From: Tillus elongatus
Lineage: Eukaryota > Arthropoda > Insecta > Coleoptera > Cleridae
Reading direction: 5' to 3'
Length of the DNA: 64,000 bases
Assembly (NCBI GenBank): GCA_964006375.1
Contig: OZ023265.1
Span: forward strand, 170,268,533 to 170,332,532
Part shown: in pieces, positions 13,991 through 31,104 of the stretch
How positions within the stretch are numbered: the stretch's first letter is position 1
Layout: each line of letters begins with the position of its first letter
Made by a program: the position numbers and the translations under genes
The notes under the pieces: model-generated
The model's input: only the letters and a program-made list of their open reading frames with translations
Database searches by the model: none
Told to the model about the DNA's origin: nothing

Positions 13991-14655
13991 TTACAAGCAC
14001 GTATATATCATACAAGTGGCACTATCTACCAAATTTTAACTCAATTGGTTCAGAAAATCTTGAGTTATAACCAAATGAAATAAAAAATTACAACCACCTG
14101 AAATTACTTCTGAATGGGTTCCTATAATGTTAGATACGGTCAGACATACATATCAGGGTTACGCTGCTATTGCAAACAAATGCTCCAAATTAAACTTCAA
14201 GCGAACAGGCTACAAAAATATGTCACAATAAACAATCAGCGGGGTTTCCATTTGCGACAACTCGCATCTGAATTTGAAGATAGAAAAATGTTAGTAAATA
14301 AAATTTTTACTGAAAGCTATTCGATTTGTGTAAAAGTAATCTAGAACTACGTTTTATTATGTATAAATATTAGACTTCCTATTTTTACGATATTTAAAAG
14401 CCATCTCCCTCTCCTAGTTTAATCTGACAACACCACTATTTGTCATTTGTTAACTGACAGGAGTCATGTGAGTAACGTGCGCGGTCTAAGCATAACCTCG
14501 AAATTAACAGACGTCGTTATCAAAGAAGAAGAAGAAGAAGACGACTACAATATTTAGGAAGAAGGAGAAGAAGGAGAATAAGGAGAAGAAGAAGAAGAAG
14601 AAGAAGTTGGTAACCTCGAAATCGACTCCGCTAATACCTTAGAATCTTACAATAT
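13991..14655 (+). repeat. Dispersed repeat U, copy 1
   Basis: About 660 bp matching 23685-24337: AAATTTTAACTCAATTGGTT, CACGCTGC/CATTGCAAACAAATGCTCC, ACTACGTTTTAT, a (GAA)n tract and the end CTCGAAATCGACTCCGCTAA. No coding potential was recognised. Confidence 0.65.
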
Positions 14656-14659
14656 AAAA

Positions 14660-15660
14660 TAACGACCTATATTCTAAGGTTAATACAAATAGGAGTAGGC
14701 AAATAATAATTCAACTTTTAATTTTAACCTAACATTAACAAATGCCGTCTGTTCGACTGTAGTATAATTTGCTTGTGGGTGTCTGAACGGAGGCGTATTT
14801 GAATCTGGTTGTGTTAATCTTTTGTGTTTTTTGTTTTGTTTTTACTAGATATATTCCATTTTAATTTTATCTTGTATGTCGAATATAAAAACATATGCGC
14901 AAGCTTCTTTTTTACTACCCGTTTGTTCCTTAACCCAACAGTAATACATCAGTTTAGACGACCTACAATTTATAATGAACTACTTGCCATTGCGTTTCAA
15001 AGTATATAGACCTAATCGAAATGGGATGCTTAGAAGTCCAGGTTATGGCCGATCCAAAGCCCTAACATGTTAATCATTCCATATAATCACCATGCAATGG
15101 CAGTGTCTCATTTTAATCAACACGGTATTTTTTCGATAACAATATACCGGAGATAGCAATAGATATAAAAATATTTATCTTCGTAAGTACTCCGCTGTTA
15201 TCTTAACAAAGGCATTATATGAGTAAAAACCAAAATATAGTTTGTTTACACAAATACATTCGTTGTTTTGTAACTTGTTCTTATTAATTACAAGATAAAT
15301 CAATTTGCAGAGGACTGAAAATAATGAAGTAGTTAGCATAATATATATTTAACCGAAAATTTTCTCAAAAATAATATAGCTCTGATCTAATCCCAGAAAA
15401 CAGAATAAGTAAACATTAATTGTGGTTGCCCCAATATAGTTAAAGCATTCCCTGCTAAATAAATATCTACGGTGTATGTAAAATAAGTATAATTTTTTAT
15501 TCAAAATTATTTCAAATTGTATCCAATTGACGATTGGTGAGGAGCTCCTTCAAAATGTAATAACTCTCACATTGCATACTAGAATCAAAGATCGATTTTA
15601 AAATTACTATGAATAAATAACCAGTCATACCACTAATTCATTGGTTGTGTTATGATTCTC
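14660..15660. other. Intergenic DNA, no gene recognised
   Basis: AT-rich sequence between genes A and B. No frame longer than about 60 codons and no recognised repeat. Confidence 0.5.
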
Positions 15661-15662
15661 TA

Positions 15663-15793
15663 TTAGTCCATTTTCATAGAAAAAAATCACTAATGGAGAG
15701 ATCCCAACTTTGCATTTTTGAAAAAATGTCTTTAAATGAGCACGAACCAGCACTCCTAGAACCCATATCAAGGGTCAGTTGCAATTTTCATAT

Positions 15794-15873
<80 letters not shown>
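15663..15873 (+). mobile_element. HINE-like element, 5' half and (AT)n only
   Basis: The 5' hairpin (TTAGTCCATTTTCATAG...AAATCACTAA), a block ending CCATATCAAGGGTCAG, and (AT)n 15795-15873. The 3' half is replaced by unrelated GC-richer sequence starting TGTGAGGGTTC. Confidence 0.65.
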
Positions 15874-15876
<3 letters not shown>

Positions 15877-16560
15877 GAGGGTTCAAATCATGATAAGGTT
15901 ATCTTTCCCTAATATGGGGAGGTTTCCACGGGATAACCTTATCAATACGGCTTTACTGCGGGATTTGCTCAGGCGCCAGCAGCGAGGGTTTAAAGGAAGT
16001 CGCTGCGCTCCCTCAGGACTATATCTTTATCCTCGGTTGCTATTTACAGCTATCCGAACCCGGGGTTAACTTCAGTGAAGACAGGGTTCACCTAAGTCCT
16101 CAGGCGAAATCCCTCAGGACTCCTTAATTATGGCCTGTGTATTAGAGATCAGCATGTTGCGTGTTAGGTTGGGGTGGATTGGTTGGGAAGCCTTGAGTGA
16201 AACACCGTATAAAACAAATAATCTGTTTACAAAATATGTACAAAGAAATATTTACACAAGGGGTTCTCCCGAAATACCACACGTTTAAACTAACTTATTG
16301 GATAATAATATAATTTATTAGAGACCAGAGGCAGAAACAGAAATATTCGCTAGTTATACGGGCGGTATCATGAAGAGGGGTTGTGAATTCTAAGCCTGTA
16401 AGCGTCCAGAAACGTCCCGGGATCGCGAAAGCCAGGTATCGGGCAGGTGGTCGATTTAAGCAGGCATGCAATATGCGAATTAAAAGCCAACACTAGGTGC
16501 AATATCAAGATCAGCTAACGGCTTGTTCTAATTCCTAATATCATTAATTAATTACATTTT
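15874..16560. other. GC-richer patch of unknown origin
   Basis: From the end of the (AT)n tract the base composition changes sharply (for example CGCCAGCAGCGAGGG, CGAACCCGGGGTTAAC, CCGGGATCGCG). It begins TG and could be an LTR or untranslated part of a retroelement, but no ends, duplication or coding part were found. Confidence 0.35.
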
Positions 16561-16795
16561 ACAGTTATCTGATCAGATTGTGTAATTCCAATGAATTTTT
16601 TAGCGAGTTTTTGTATGACAAATTCAATTAGGACGAGATGAAAACTTTTAAGACTTATGTCAATTTGAATAGCACATCGGTTTGTTAGTTACTGTCCTAA
16701 CTTAGTGAAACCATTCCATACTTAATACAGCCGTAGACTTTTCCCGTGGCTTCACAGGTGCTTGTTCTTTTATGCAACCGATTTCAAGTTTTACT

Positions 16796-17094
16796 AGACG
16801 CAGGAAGTGCGTTATGGTAGCGAATTTCGAATTTGAATAGCTCAATTTGTTATTAACCTAACGTTCGTTGGCCAAAAACTAGTTTTTTCGGGAACATTTT
16901 AAGTTTATTTTCGGAAAATTTTTGTCCATTTTCAAACAATAAAGTCATTTTGATGAAATATTATGGTACATTGTTTCTACTATATAGGTTATACTGGTAG
17001 CCAAATTTCATTCCTACTTTCTTTAAAAAAAGACATATCTGTTATAAAAAACATGTTAATGAAATTTTGCTTTCATAACACACTTGCTGCGTCC
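16796..17094. mobile_element. Two-hairpin HINE variant, standalone
   Basis: A 299-bp unit from AGACGCAGGAAGTGCGTTA to ACACACTTGCTGCGTCC, that is, two opposed terminal stem-loops. The interior (TCGAATTTGAATAGCTCAAT ... TTTCTACTATATAGG) matches the last 309 bp of 4144-5482. It resembles a MITE but shares both ends with the HINE-like family. It lies about 0.4 kb upstream of gene B. Confidence 0.65.
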
Positions 17095-17288
17095 TAACTT
17101 TTTGATTTAGTGTAATTTTTACAATAAACACTCAATAAGATAAGGAATATTTTGCTTATTATGCCAACGAAACACTAAATTGGGTTGTACTAAATATTAC
17201 AATACCTCACAAAACAAACATTGCTCACAGCAACAATTTTAGATGTAAAACCCCATTATCGATCATAAAAAAATGCCACCAGCTTTTC

Positions 17289-17441
17289 AGATAACGGTCA
17301 TTGTTTTGCCGCCTGTAGTTTATATCGTGTTTCGATATTATCTCCTATTAGCTAGATTATTCACTTTATTCTATTAATTATTGTACATCATCGATAAGAT
17401 AAAAACAGATTTCCATCAGTCTAATGTGATCCTTGTTATCT
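17289..17441. promoter_or_regulatory. Cluster of GATA motifs upstream of gene B
   Basis: Five GATAA/TTATC motifs occur in 153 bp just upstream of the gene B start: AGATAA 17289-17294, TTATCT 17338-17343, CGATAA 17392-17397, AGATAA 17397-17402 and TTATCT 17436-17441. Two more lie at the start of intron 1 (TTATCTT near 17645, AGATAAC near 17671). In insects such clusters often mark genes driven by gut or fat-body GATA factors; that is general knowledge, and binding here is inference. A TCAGT initiator-like motif is at 17416-17420. Confidence 0.4.
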
Positions 17442-17472
17442 GTGCTCTCTGCCACATGAAGTCTCTACGAAA

Positions 17473-17536
17473 ATGAGGTGTTTTATAGTGACCGTTTTAG
17501 TTTTTTGTATATTTAGGGACTGCCTAACTAAAAATG
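17473..17536 (+). CDS. Gene B, first coding exon: signal peptide
   Basis: The ATG at 17473 opens MRCFIVTVLVFCIFRDCLTKN, a basic residue followed by a strongly hydrophobic stretch of about 12 residues: a typical secretory signal peptide with likely cleavage near the end of the exon. The frame ends one nucleotide into a codon (phase 1) at a GTATGT donor (17537). The next exon accepts phase 1. The start was chosen because it is the only Met giving a signal sequence in a frame that splices onward, and because the GATA-rich region lies directly upstream. Confidence 0.7.
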
Positions 17537-17780
17537 GTATGTAGCTCTTTATAATATGTTTAATAGAAGTATCATCCAATATCCTTTCATATCCATATGT
17601 TCACACTTTATAAGAGATTGAATTAAATGCGACTAAGATAAAACTTATCTTCTTAAAATTGTAAAAAAAAGATAACGCCAATGTGTGAAAAAGAGCTGAC
17701 TTGATGTCATTATACAGAATATTTAGATGAACACTTCTTAGTGGAATCTCTATATTTGCTCAGGCGAACTCAATTAATGT

Positions 17781-17994
17781 CTGAACGCAGCAAGTGCGAT
17801 ATCGTAAATTATTTTCATTAAAATCTGTCAAATCGCGAGACGCCCCAGAAAATTTTGCAAAAGAAAATTGTGACTCCCAGAATTTAAAATTTGATTTTAT
17901 GAAATTTGACAAACATTACGAAGGTTTTGTTACATATCGATACTGAAATTTATAGGTTAAGAGAAACGTAAAGCAATTAAGTTTGTAAAAAGTC
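17781..17994 (-). mobile_element. HINE-like 3'-end fragment
   Basis: It starts TGAACGCAGCAAGTGCGA (terminal stem-loop in reverse) and continues about 210 bp of diverged sequence directly up to the start of the next reverse copy, so the two are arranged in tandem. It lies in intron 1 of gene B. Confidence 0.55.
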
Positions 17995-21108
<3,114 letters not shown>

Positions 21109-21241
21109 AAGTATATGACACTGTTTGTAGTACAGGGTTCGGCAAGATAGTGAGAATACTTTCTTGCTAACCTTACTTTCAAGTGGATTAGAAATTGACC
21201 CGAATAAAAGTTTGAAAACTATTTAACGGTGCTTGGAGTAT

Positions 21242-22331
21242 TTAGTGAATTTTTTTTTAAATCCCCGGAAATAAAAACGCTATGAAAACCAAATTTAGTA
21301 CGCTGCTTTGGATAATAAAGGTCAAACTTTGTGCCAAAATTTGGATTTGTAAGTTAGAAGAAAAAAAGTTGTAAGCATTTAAAACAAGAAATTTTGGGTG
21401 CTGCTGATGACCAGAGAATAACAAAAAAACAAAATATTTTGCGTGGATAACCAAATCTATTCTATACCATAGACAAAAATTAAGTTTTTGGGCACAAAAA
21501 AGTCAAGAAACCACCGAACAATTACTTTGAAAATTTTATTGTTTTCTCTTAAAACGTCAAAATCGCGATTTGACCCGTCAAAACTGGCAACTTTAAGGCA
21601 AAGAACCTCAAGCAACTACGGCTTATGTAGAGAAAATGTCGCAAGAATGTGTTTTACAAACCCTTTTTAGCTTCAACCGTCATTAACCTTCATTTTACTA
21701 AAATATTTCCAGAAAATTCATTTAAAATAGACCTTTTCTCTGATGCTTTGGCAGTAGTTTTAGTTATAATATAGTTCATGGTTTAATAGTCTATAATTTT
21801 TAACGAATTATCGTAGAAAAAATAAGCTCAATATATTCGTTAATATAACAGATATAATTAAAAACTTTATATGTTAATTATAGGTTATCTTGAGCTGAAT
21901 CTTATAAAATTATTTTTACAATCACAGTTAGGTCCATAACTTAGTGGTGATACAAATATTATTTTTTTAAATCAAACACCCCTTATGCATTTCTGCATTT
22001 TTCTTCGAAATATAATACATGCTTGTAAGAACAAAATTATTGACGCAGCAAGCACGTTTTGGTGGAGAATTTTCATTAAATGTTTCAAATTTCAATTTCA
22101 ACTACATTTGCTATTCGAAACCAGGTTTTTCGGGAATATTGTAAGTTTATTTTAGGAAACTTGTTGTAAATTTTCAAAAAATAAAGTTATTTTGATAAAA
22201 GATGGTACATTGTTTCAACTATAATATAAGTTATACTGCTAACCAAATTTGATATCTGCTTTCATTAAAAAAAAGAAATATTTGCTATTGAGTTATGAAA
22301 ATTCACTTCCATAACGCACTTGCTGCGTCCA
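21242..22331 (+). mobile_element. HINE-like element, long form lacking (AT)n
   Basis: It starts TAGTGAATTTTTTTTTAAAT and passes directly to the long internal segment (ATCCCCGGAAATAAAAACGC; CCTTCATTTTACT; inner inverted stem-loop near 22035), ending with the stem-loop at 22315-22329. The 5' block and microsatellite are deleted. Confidence 0.66.
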
Positions 22332-22800
22332 TACCGGCAATCTCAAATTAATCAATGTGTTCTTTAGGACATATTTGAAATTGCCACGTTATAATATGAT
22401 GTGAAGAAATGTTACCTTTGGCTTTCACCACTTTCTCACAAAATGGCACGTCAAAGACCCATCAAGATACCTTGATGAATCTGTAATAAAATTATCTATC
22501 CGAAAAAAAACGTAAAGTACAGGGTGTTTAATTTAAAATAACAAGTCATGACGTGATAACTTAAAAAATATGACAGATGACAAAAATTTCTAGGCGTCAA
22601 TAGTTTCAAAATATATAGAAACTTGTATTCCAGTTAATCTTTAATTCAGTTGTGTCACCGGTAGGGTGTTTTCACCATTTTGTTGAACCCTTTACACACC
22701 AACAGAAAGCGATAATCTCACAATAAAAAACTGTTTCAAAATAATACGTTAGTCTTGCCAAACTTTTAAAAATTAGTAGTCTAATATTTTCTTTTTTTAT
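22332..22800. other. Intron 1 end, no gene recognised
   Basis: AT-rich. ACAGGGTGTTTAATTTAAAA near 22521 resembles the end of an IS630-like element, but no partner was seen. Confidence 0.4.
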
Positions 22801-22802
22801 AG

Positions 22803-22919
22803 ATGGGAAATGTAACATAAAAGATGTTTCTAAAGAAGCCTGGGATACATTCAAAACGTTGGACGCCTTTAATCAAAAAGACGGTTGCAGCTACACCTGG
22901 ACTTTTGAGGGAACAGTAT
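22803..22919 (+). CDS. Gene B, exon 2: N-terminal cysteine-containing segment
   Basis: This 117-nt exon is phase 1-1 (acceptor TTTTTATAG, donor GTAAGT at 22920). It begins DGKCNIKDVSKEAWDTFKT and contains two cysteines. Only the GTAAGT donor, not the GTATGT five bases earlier, keeps the downstream frame open, which fixes the exon end. The region has no recognisable domain; by position it is the mature N-terminus of the secreted protein. Confidence 0.72.
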
Positions 22920-22974
22920 GTAAGTAACCGATAGCCTTTAAACCAATTTTTGTTTTTACTAATGTTTTATGTAG

Positions 22975-23153
22975 CTTCAGCTAGTTCCACTTGTGATGGG
23001 TTGAAGGCTACTGTATCTGATTCAACTAAAACTATAAATATAGCATCAAACCCAGATTATTTAAGGAGCTTGGATGCGTTTGGACAATATTTTGATTCCC
23101 CAAAACCAGAATCCTGTACCATACAGTTTGTGTGTGAAGGAGAAAGTAAGCTG
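22975..23153 (+). CDS. Gene B, exon 3: N-terminal segment
   Basis: This 179-nt exon is phase 1 in and phase 0 out. It follows a very short intron (22920-22974, 55 nt). It encodes SSASSTCDGLKATVSDST and runs to VCEGESKL before GTGAGT at 23154. Three cysteines are present. The DAFGQYF segment here resembles DAFNQKD in exon 2, suggesting an internal duplication of the small N-terminal module, with the cysteines at similar spacing. The switch to phase 0 matches the next exon. Confidence 0.75.
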
Positions 23154-23257
23154 GTGAGTTCTTAAATTCATGCTTACACAATTCAACTTGTTTACTAGGA
23201 ATAACCTTATTCGATATTGTGGAGGCCCATACTTGATGTCAACCCATTGTCAACTTA

Positions 23258-23432
23258 GATTTTTTTAAACAAATTGATTAAGACTATTTTATTCAACGTA
23301 TAACTGCAGTTTCACTGAAGTTATCTGCTCTGTCAAATACAAATTCTGTATTTGACAAAGGTGATAGCTTTGGCGAAGCTACAGTTATACGTTCAATAAA
23401 ATAGTGTAAATCAATTTGTTTATTTATCTAAA
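23258..23432. repeat. Foldback MITE-like repeat T
   Basis: The left arm (AAACAAATTGATTAAGACTA ... AACGTATAACTGCAGT) and the right arm (ACAGTTATACGTTCAATAAA ... TAAATCAATTTGTTTA) are inverted copies meeting at ATACAAATTCTGTAT. The whole is about 175 bp. Half copies lie near 3097-3150 and 6812-6897. Confidence 0.68.
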
Positions 23433-23684
23433 ATAACCTTATTCCACCACGAGACTGAATACCATCAAACGATAAGTTCAATGTGAAATTATTAACATAG
23501 CGGCTACAAAAAATAACGAGATGCTGTTTGATGGTAGTAATCTGCAACCTGTACATACCGAGCAAGAATGACACATCGAGAGTACGCAAGAAAATGAGGA
23601 ACTCATGGAAAAATTGTCTACAGAAGTAAAACGTGCAGTTGCGGAGTATAAGGGGACAAATCCTCTTAGTAGACTACCACTACC

Positions 23685-24337
23685 TGCACACACATAGATA
23701 TCGTATAAGTGGTCATCTTTACTAAATTTTAACATAATCGGTTCAGTAAATTGTTTGATTGAAATTGAGTTATAACCAAATAAAAAATAAACAATTTACG
23801 ATATAACCTGAAATTACCCCTAAATGGATGGCTATAATGTTAGACAAGGTCAGACAGATATATCAGGGTCACGCTGCCATTGCAAACAAATGCTCCAAAT
23901 CCAACTTCAAACGAACAGGCTACAGAAATATGTCACAATAAACAATGAGCGGGGTTGCCATTTACCAAAATTCTCAAGCTAAACAACGCAAGATCAAGAA
24001 AATATATAGCAATAAAAAAAAAATTTAAAGAAAGTTATTCAATTTGTTTAAAAGCAATCTAGAACTACGTTTTATTGTGTATCAACATTAAGCTTCCCAT
24101 TCTTCAGGGTATTTAAAAGCCATCTCGCTGTCCTATTTAAATCGGACAACACCAATTACTTATTTGTCATTTGATATTTTGCCAACTGACAGCAGGGGGG
24201 AGTCGAATTCGAGGTTATCTTCTTTTTCTTTTTTGTTTAAAGACGTCATAAACAAAGAAGAAGAAGAAGAAGAAAGAATAAGAAGGTAACCTCGAAATCG
24301 ACTCCGCTGCCGCTAATACCTTAGAATCTTAAAATAG
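23685..24337 (+). repeat. Dispersed repeat U, copy 2
   Basis: It matches 13991-14655. Here its last part is palindromic: GGAGTCGAATTCGAGGTTAT (from about 24199) pairs with GGTAACCTCGAAATCGACTCC-like sequence at 24285-24305, with (GAA)n on the arm. Confidence 0.65.
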
Positions 24338-24547
24338 GTAACTTATTGTTTACTTTTAGTTTTTATTTACTCTTCATCTCGTATATGGAAAATTTGAGGT
24401 AAATGAAACTACATAATATTATGCAGTACTTTAAAGTATAAATATAAACAGATTGTCAGCCTAAATGATTAAATTTTTTTACTGTGTATATTTACTTATT
24501 TCATTTTCAAAAAGTATGGATATAGCAACGGTAAATAAGTGTTGAAA

Positions 24548-24800
24548 AAAGTTTAGGTGCAGCAAGTGCGTTATGGTAGCGAATTGTCGTAAAACTATTT
24601 CAAATGGTGATAATTCAATTTTCCATTAAACTAGAATCATCAGTTTTGATAAATACTAAAACCTATACAAAAGCAGCGTGTGTACTAAATTTTAAAAAAA
24701 CACAATGAGCTTCACAGGCAACGACAAATTTGTTTTAGAAACGATTACGAAACGACTAATAAAGAAAAATATCTGCCACGTTTATAATTTGGCAGGTACT
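24548..24800 (-). mobile_element. HINE-like 3'-end fragment, subfamily 3
   Basis: It starts AGGTGCAGCAAGTGCGTTAT and continues into sequence similar to 26368-26660 (AAACTAGAATC, GTGTGTACTAAATT, CTGCCA..TTTATAATTTGG). Even the flank TCATTTTCAAAAAGT is shared, so the two loci may be a segmental duplication. Confidence 0.5.
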
Positions 24801-25004
24801 TTCGTTTTGTAAATAAAAATTAAATTTTCAGTAAATTTGCAGATTAGCACACGATGGCTTTTTAGAAAAAAAATCATAAATATGCGTAAAACTTCTTCTG
24901 GGCGCACAAACCACAAGAAATATTTTTTACAAACAGCCCCCAAGAAAGTTACGGAACCAAGAGTGAATAGGGGTGTATGGCGGGGAAGAAGATAAAAAAT
25001 CTCG

Positions 25005-25937
<933 letters not shown>

Positions 25938-26364
25938 AAGGAGATGTGAGCGGAAAGTGCGAAAAAACAGCTTATTTTGACCTCCATAAGCTGCCTTTAT
26001 CCCATTTTGCAGCTATACCTCCTTAAAATTCTGTTTATCCCGCCCAGAACCCCTATATTCACCGCAGGTCCCGTAACTTTCTTGCGGGGTTTTCACAAGA
26101 AACTGTTCTTGTTTACATTGTTCTTGTTTATGCATTGATGGTGGCTCTACGCATGCAGAAGGGGAAGGGGAACCACTAAGACAAAGCAGCGAACCAAGAT
26201 TTTCAATTTATGTTTAAATTGTTACCCCATTTCATTTGTTTAAAATATTTCTCCAAAAATGAAATTTAGATTGCCTTGTTTGTCAGTCTTACATAGAGAG
26301 TTACAATATTTCATCATTTTCAAAAAGTGTGGATGCTGCAAGTGTTGAGAAAGCTCTGGGTGCA

Positions 26365-26660
26365 GCAAATACATTATGGTAGAGAATTTTTGTACAAATA
26401 TTTAAAATCCGATTACTCAATTTCCTATTAAGCTAGAATCTTCAATCTTGAACCATAGTAACACCTATGTAAACGCACCGTGGGTACTAAATTAAAGAAA
26501 GATAACGTAATAAGCTTCGCGAATAAAAACAAGCAGGTTTTAAAAAAACCTTTTTTGTTGTTTTGTTTGCAGAAACTAGTTCGATTGGGTTGACTAAAAC
26601 AAAACCATCCAAGCAATTAAAAGGAAAATACCTGCCATACTTATGATTTGGTAGTTACAT
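26365..26660 (-). mobile_element. HINE-like 3'-end fragment, subfamily 3, second copy
   Basis: It starts GGGTGCAGCAAATACATTAT (decayed stem-loop) and matches 24548-24800 in order. The 3' boundary is uncertain. Confidence 0.42.
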
Positions 26661-26914
26661 TCCCTTTGTAAATAATTAATTTTTTTCTAGGAAACTTTTG
26701 TGCCTTTAATAAAATTTGTAACAAAATTTTTTTTAAAGAAACTTGTCAGACTTACATGTATCGCGACCAAATTATAATTTTCTAGCTCCATAGAAAATAG
26801 AGACTTCTTCAAATAATCTTCAGATAATCTGGGACCTCTAAAACTGGTCTCCCAGGTCCATTTAAATTTAAAGAATTCGTTTTAATAATAAATCTTACTA
26901 ATAGTGTACAATTC

Positions 26915-26952
26915 TTATGAAAATGTACTACTATAATGCACTTGCTGCGTCT
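26915..26952 (+). mobile_element. HINE-like terminal fragment
   Basis: It consists of TGAAAATGTACTACTATAAT and a stem-loop remnant GCACTTGCTGCGTC only. Confidence 0.5.
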
Positions 26953-27034
26953 CGAACATTTTTTCTCTACTTACACTTGTTTAAGTTTCCGTGAGAAGGT
27001 AAAAAAAAACTTGTTAAAGTTTTCGTTTTTTTTT

Positions 27035-27977
<943 letters not shown>

Positions 27978-28183
27978 AGGCTTTTTTTAATTTGAATTAC
28001 AGGTTACGTACATAATTTAGATTTTACGCCATTTTTCCAGCAAATTGTCTTGTAAAACATAATTAGTCTGTTTTGCTGAAATAATGTTTTTTCGTTTTTC
28101 CCTAAATATAATTTTTTATGAGATTTTTGTGAAATGTTTCTAATTATTATTAAATGTTTAATAAGTTGTTAAAAACAATGTTA

Positions 28184-28497
28184 GAGAATTTTCATAGAAA
28201 AAAATGTTTAGCAAATTTAGGTAAAAAAATGTAATTTTCGTGTAATACTACTTAAGCCAAATTTGCAAAAAAAAAATCCGAATTTTCGTGAAAGGAATTG
28301 TTGGCCAGGAAAATCGGACCAGTTTTTTTTTGGAACATTTCAACTTCATTTTCGAAAAATCTTTGTACTTTTTCAAACAATAAAATTATTTTGGAGAAAT
28401 ATAGTACATTGTTTTGAGGCTTTCATTAAAAAAGTGATATTTGCCATTAAAAGCCTTTTAATTAAAATTCACTACCGTAACGCACTTGCTGCGTCCA
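28184..28497 (+). mobile_element. HINE-like two-hairpin variant, left end decayed
   Basis: AGAATTTTCATAGAAAAAAA at the start, internal similarity to 16796-17094 (ATTTTCGAAAAATC, TTTTCAAACAATAAA), and an intact end CCGTAACGCACTTGCTGCG. It ends 74 bp before gene B exon 28571. Confidence 0.6.
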
Positions 28498-28570
28498 GCC
28501 TCTCTTTTTTTTTTCTCAAATGTTTTATTTTTTTCTTTGAATTTAAGATTGAAACCAAATTATTTTGTAG

Positions 28571-28867
28571 CTAGTTTCATATGGAATAATTGACAACGAC
28601 GATTACCCACCAGAATTTTCACAGCAAACATACGAGTTAACAGTGCCCATGCCCTTACTACCAAAAATTGATTTGGGTTTACTTGTTGGGACGCAGATTC
28701 AAGTCCAAGACAAGGATTTTTCAAATAAGGATATGAATTTTAAAATAAACTCAAGTATTTTTAATCTTGACACTAGATCCTTGGGTGTCAAAAGCTATAC
28801 ACCGGTCATAATGGTCAACGAATTAATAAGGCTTCCTGACAAACAAACGTTCATAGTCACCGCAACG
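28571..28867 (+). CDS. Gene B, exon 4: cadherin-type repeat
   Basis: This 297-nt exon is phase 0-0 (acceptor TTTTGTAG, donor GTAAGT). It encodes LVSYGIIDNDDYPPEFSQ, a clear cadherin inter-repeat motif, then IQVQDKDFSNKDMNFKI, the DxD/N-x-x-I-x-Y-like portion, and ends FIVTAT, which joins DSG in the next exon to give the V.A.D.G motif. It is the direct counterpart of gene A exon 1797-2099. A HINE-like repeat ends about 70 bp upstream of the acceptor. Confidence 0.85.
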
Positions 28868-29141
28868 GTAAGTAATGTATATTTTGTATTTTTTTTGCTA
28901 TCTTCGTCTATACAAAGTGTTATTTAATTGAAAAACGTTGGAAAATGTTGTCAGTTGTATGCTTGTAATGAACAAAATTTAAAACTGATGAGTACAATCA
29001 AATGTGAAAAGATTTCCCTACTGACATTGTTTATTCCAGAATAACCGAAAAAAATTATCAAAGGAAACCAATACTTTAAGAGAATATGAATACAACAAAT
29101 TTTGAAAACGCATTTACTTATTTAACCCCTTACTACATGAC

Positions 29142-30170
<1,029 letters not shown>

Positions 30171-30172
30171 TG

Positions 30173-30257
<85 letters not shown>

Positions 30258-30266
30258 TTCGCTTAG

Positions 30267-30394
30267 ATGACAAAGATAATTCTTACATAAACATTCAATT
30301 GACAAAACCACCAGAATTGTGCATAGAACTGCATCAAAGAGTTTATCACAAAAAAAGTTACATCGGTGTGAACGTTAAACGAAAAGCAAATTAA
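30267..30394 (+). CDS. Possible alternative or relic 3'-terminal cadherin-type exon
   Basis: After an (AT)n tract, TTCGCTTAG forms an acceptor. Phase 1 reading gives DKDNSYINIQLTKPPELC and so on to TAA at 30392-30394, with AATAAA 45 nt later (30439-30444). The phase, the 'at-' start and the layout (N-Y-x-I-x-L-x-K-P then alternating hydrophobics) resemble the phase-1 exons of gene B and the terminal exon of gene A. It does not fit after exon 28571-28867 (phase 0), so it would need an unseen exon, or it is a relic of a third gene copy or a coincidence. Confidence 0.28.
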
Positions 30395-30449
30395 AAATAG
30401 TAGGTAGTAATTAGAATTTTGTTATCTGTGTTAATTTTAATAAACAGTC

Positions 30450-31030
30450 AAGTTTTGTGATCATTGAAACCTTTGCTTTGTTTTGTTTTTATACATATAT
30501 AAGTATTTGGGAGGAATAACTAAAATCAGATAGGGCAATATATTTCAAAATTTAAAAAGGAAAGAAGAAACTATTTCGGATTTGTAAACAAAGAAAAGAA
30601 AAGAGTCAGAGTTTTAAAAATTTAATTGTACTTTTGAAATAGTAAGAATTTTGAGGACTTGAACCACCTAGCTAGAGAAGCTCCCTGTTTTAAGAGTAAG
30701 TATATCCATGCTATTAATTCGTTTATGTCACATGCAGCAATAAAAGACATTGGGTACACCAGGGTGTAAGTCAAATACACGTATATTTAATAAACACATT
30801 TTTTACAGCATAATTCACTCAACTTTACAGGTAGATAAAACTCACAAGATAAAGCACACTTCGAAATTAATACCACAAAAAGAAATAAAACATATTAAGT
30901 TAGCCACCATATCAAGTATTTCAATATACCTAATAATAATAATATAAAACTTAAAATAAACCTTTCTCTATTTCAATTATCACCAAATAGTGGGACTAAA
31001 ACAACCCTAGCTCAAATTAACTAACTTTAT

Positions 31031-31034
<4 letters not shown>
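30450..31034. other. Intron sequence, no gene recognised
   Basis: A-rich sequence with no coding or repeat homology seen. Confidence 0.45.

Positions 31035-31104
<70 letters not shown>

Noticed and set aside
14510..14610. (GAA)n/(GAAGAA)n run as an acidic-protein exon
   Set aside because: No open frame or splice sites on either side; it is shared with repeat U at 24255-24285.
15874..16560. GC-rich patch as an LTR or CpG-island promoter
   Set aside because: No matching second end, duplication or adjoining gene was found, so it is left as unknown.
28263..28574. 103-codon + frame overlapping the acceptor of exon 28571
   Set aside because: It runs through a HINE-like element and is in a different frame from the cadherin exon.
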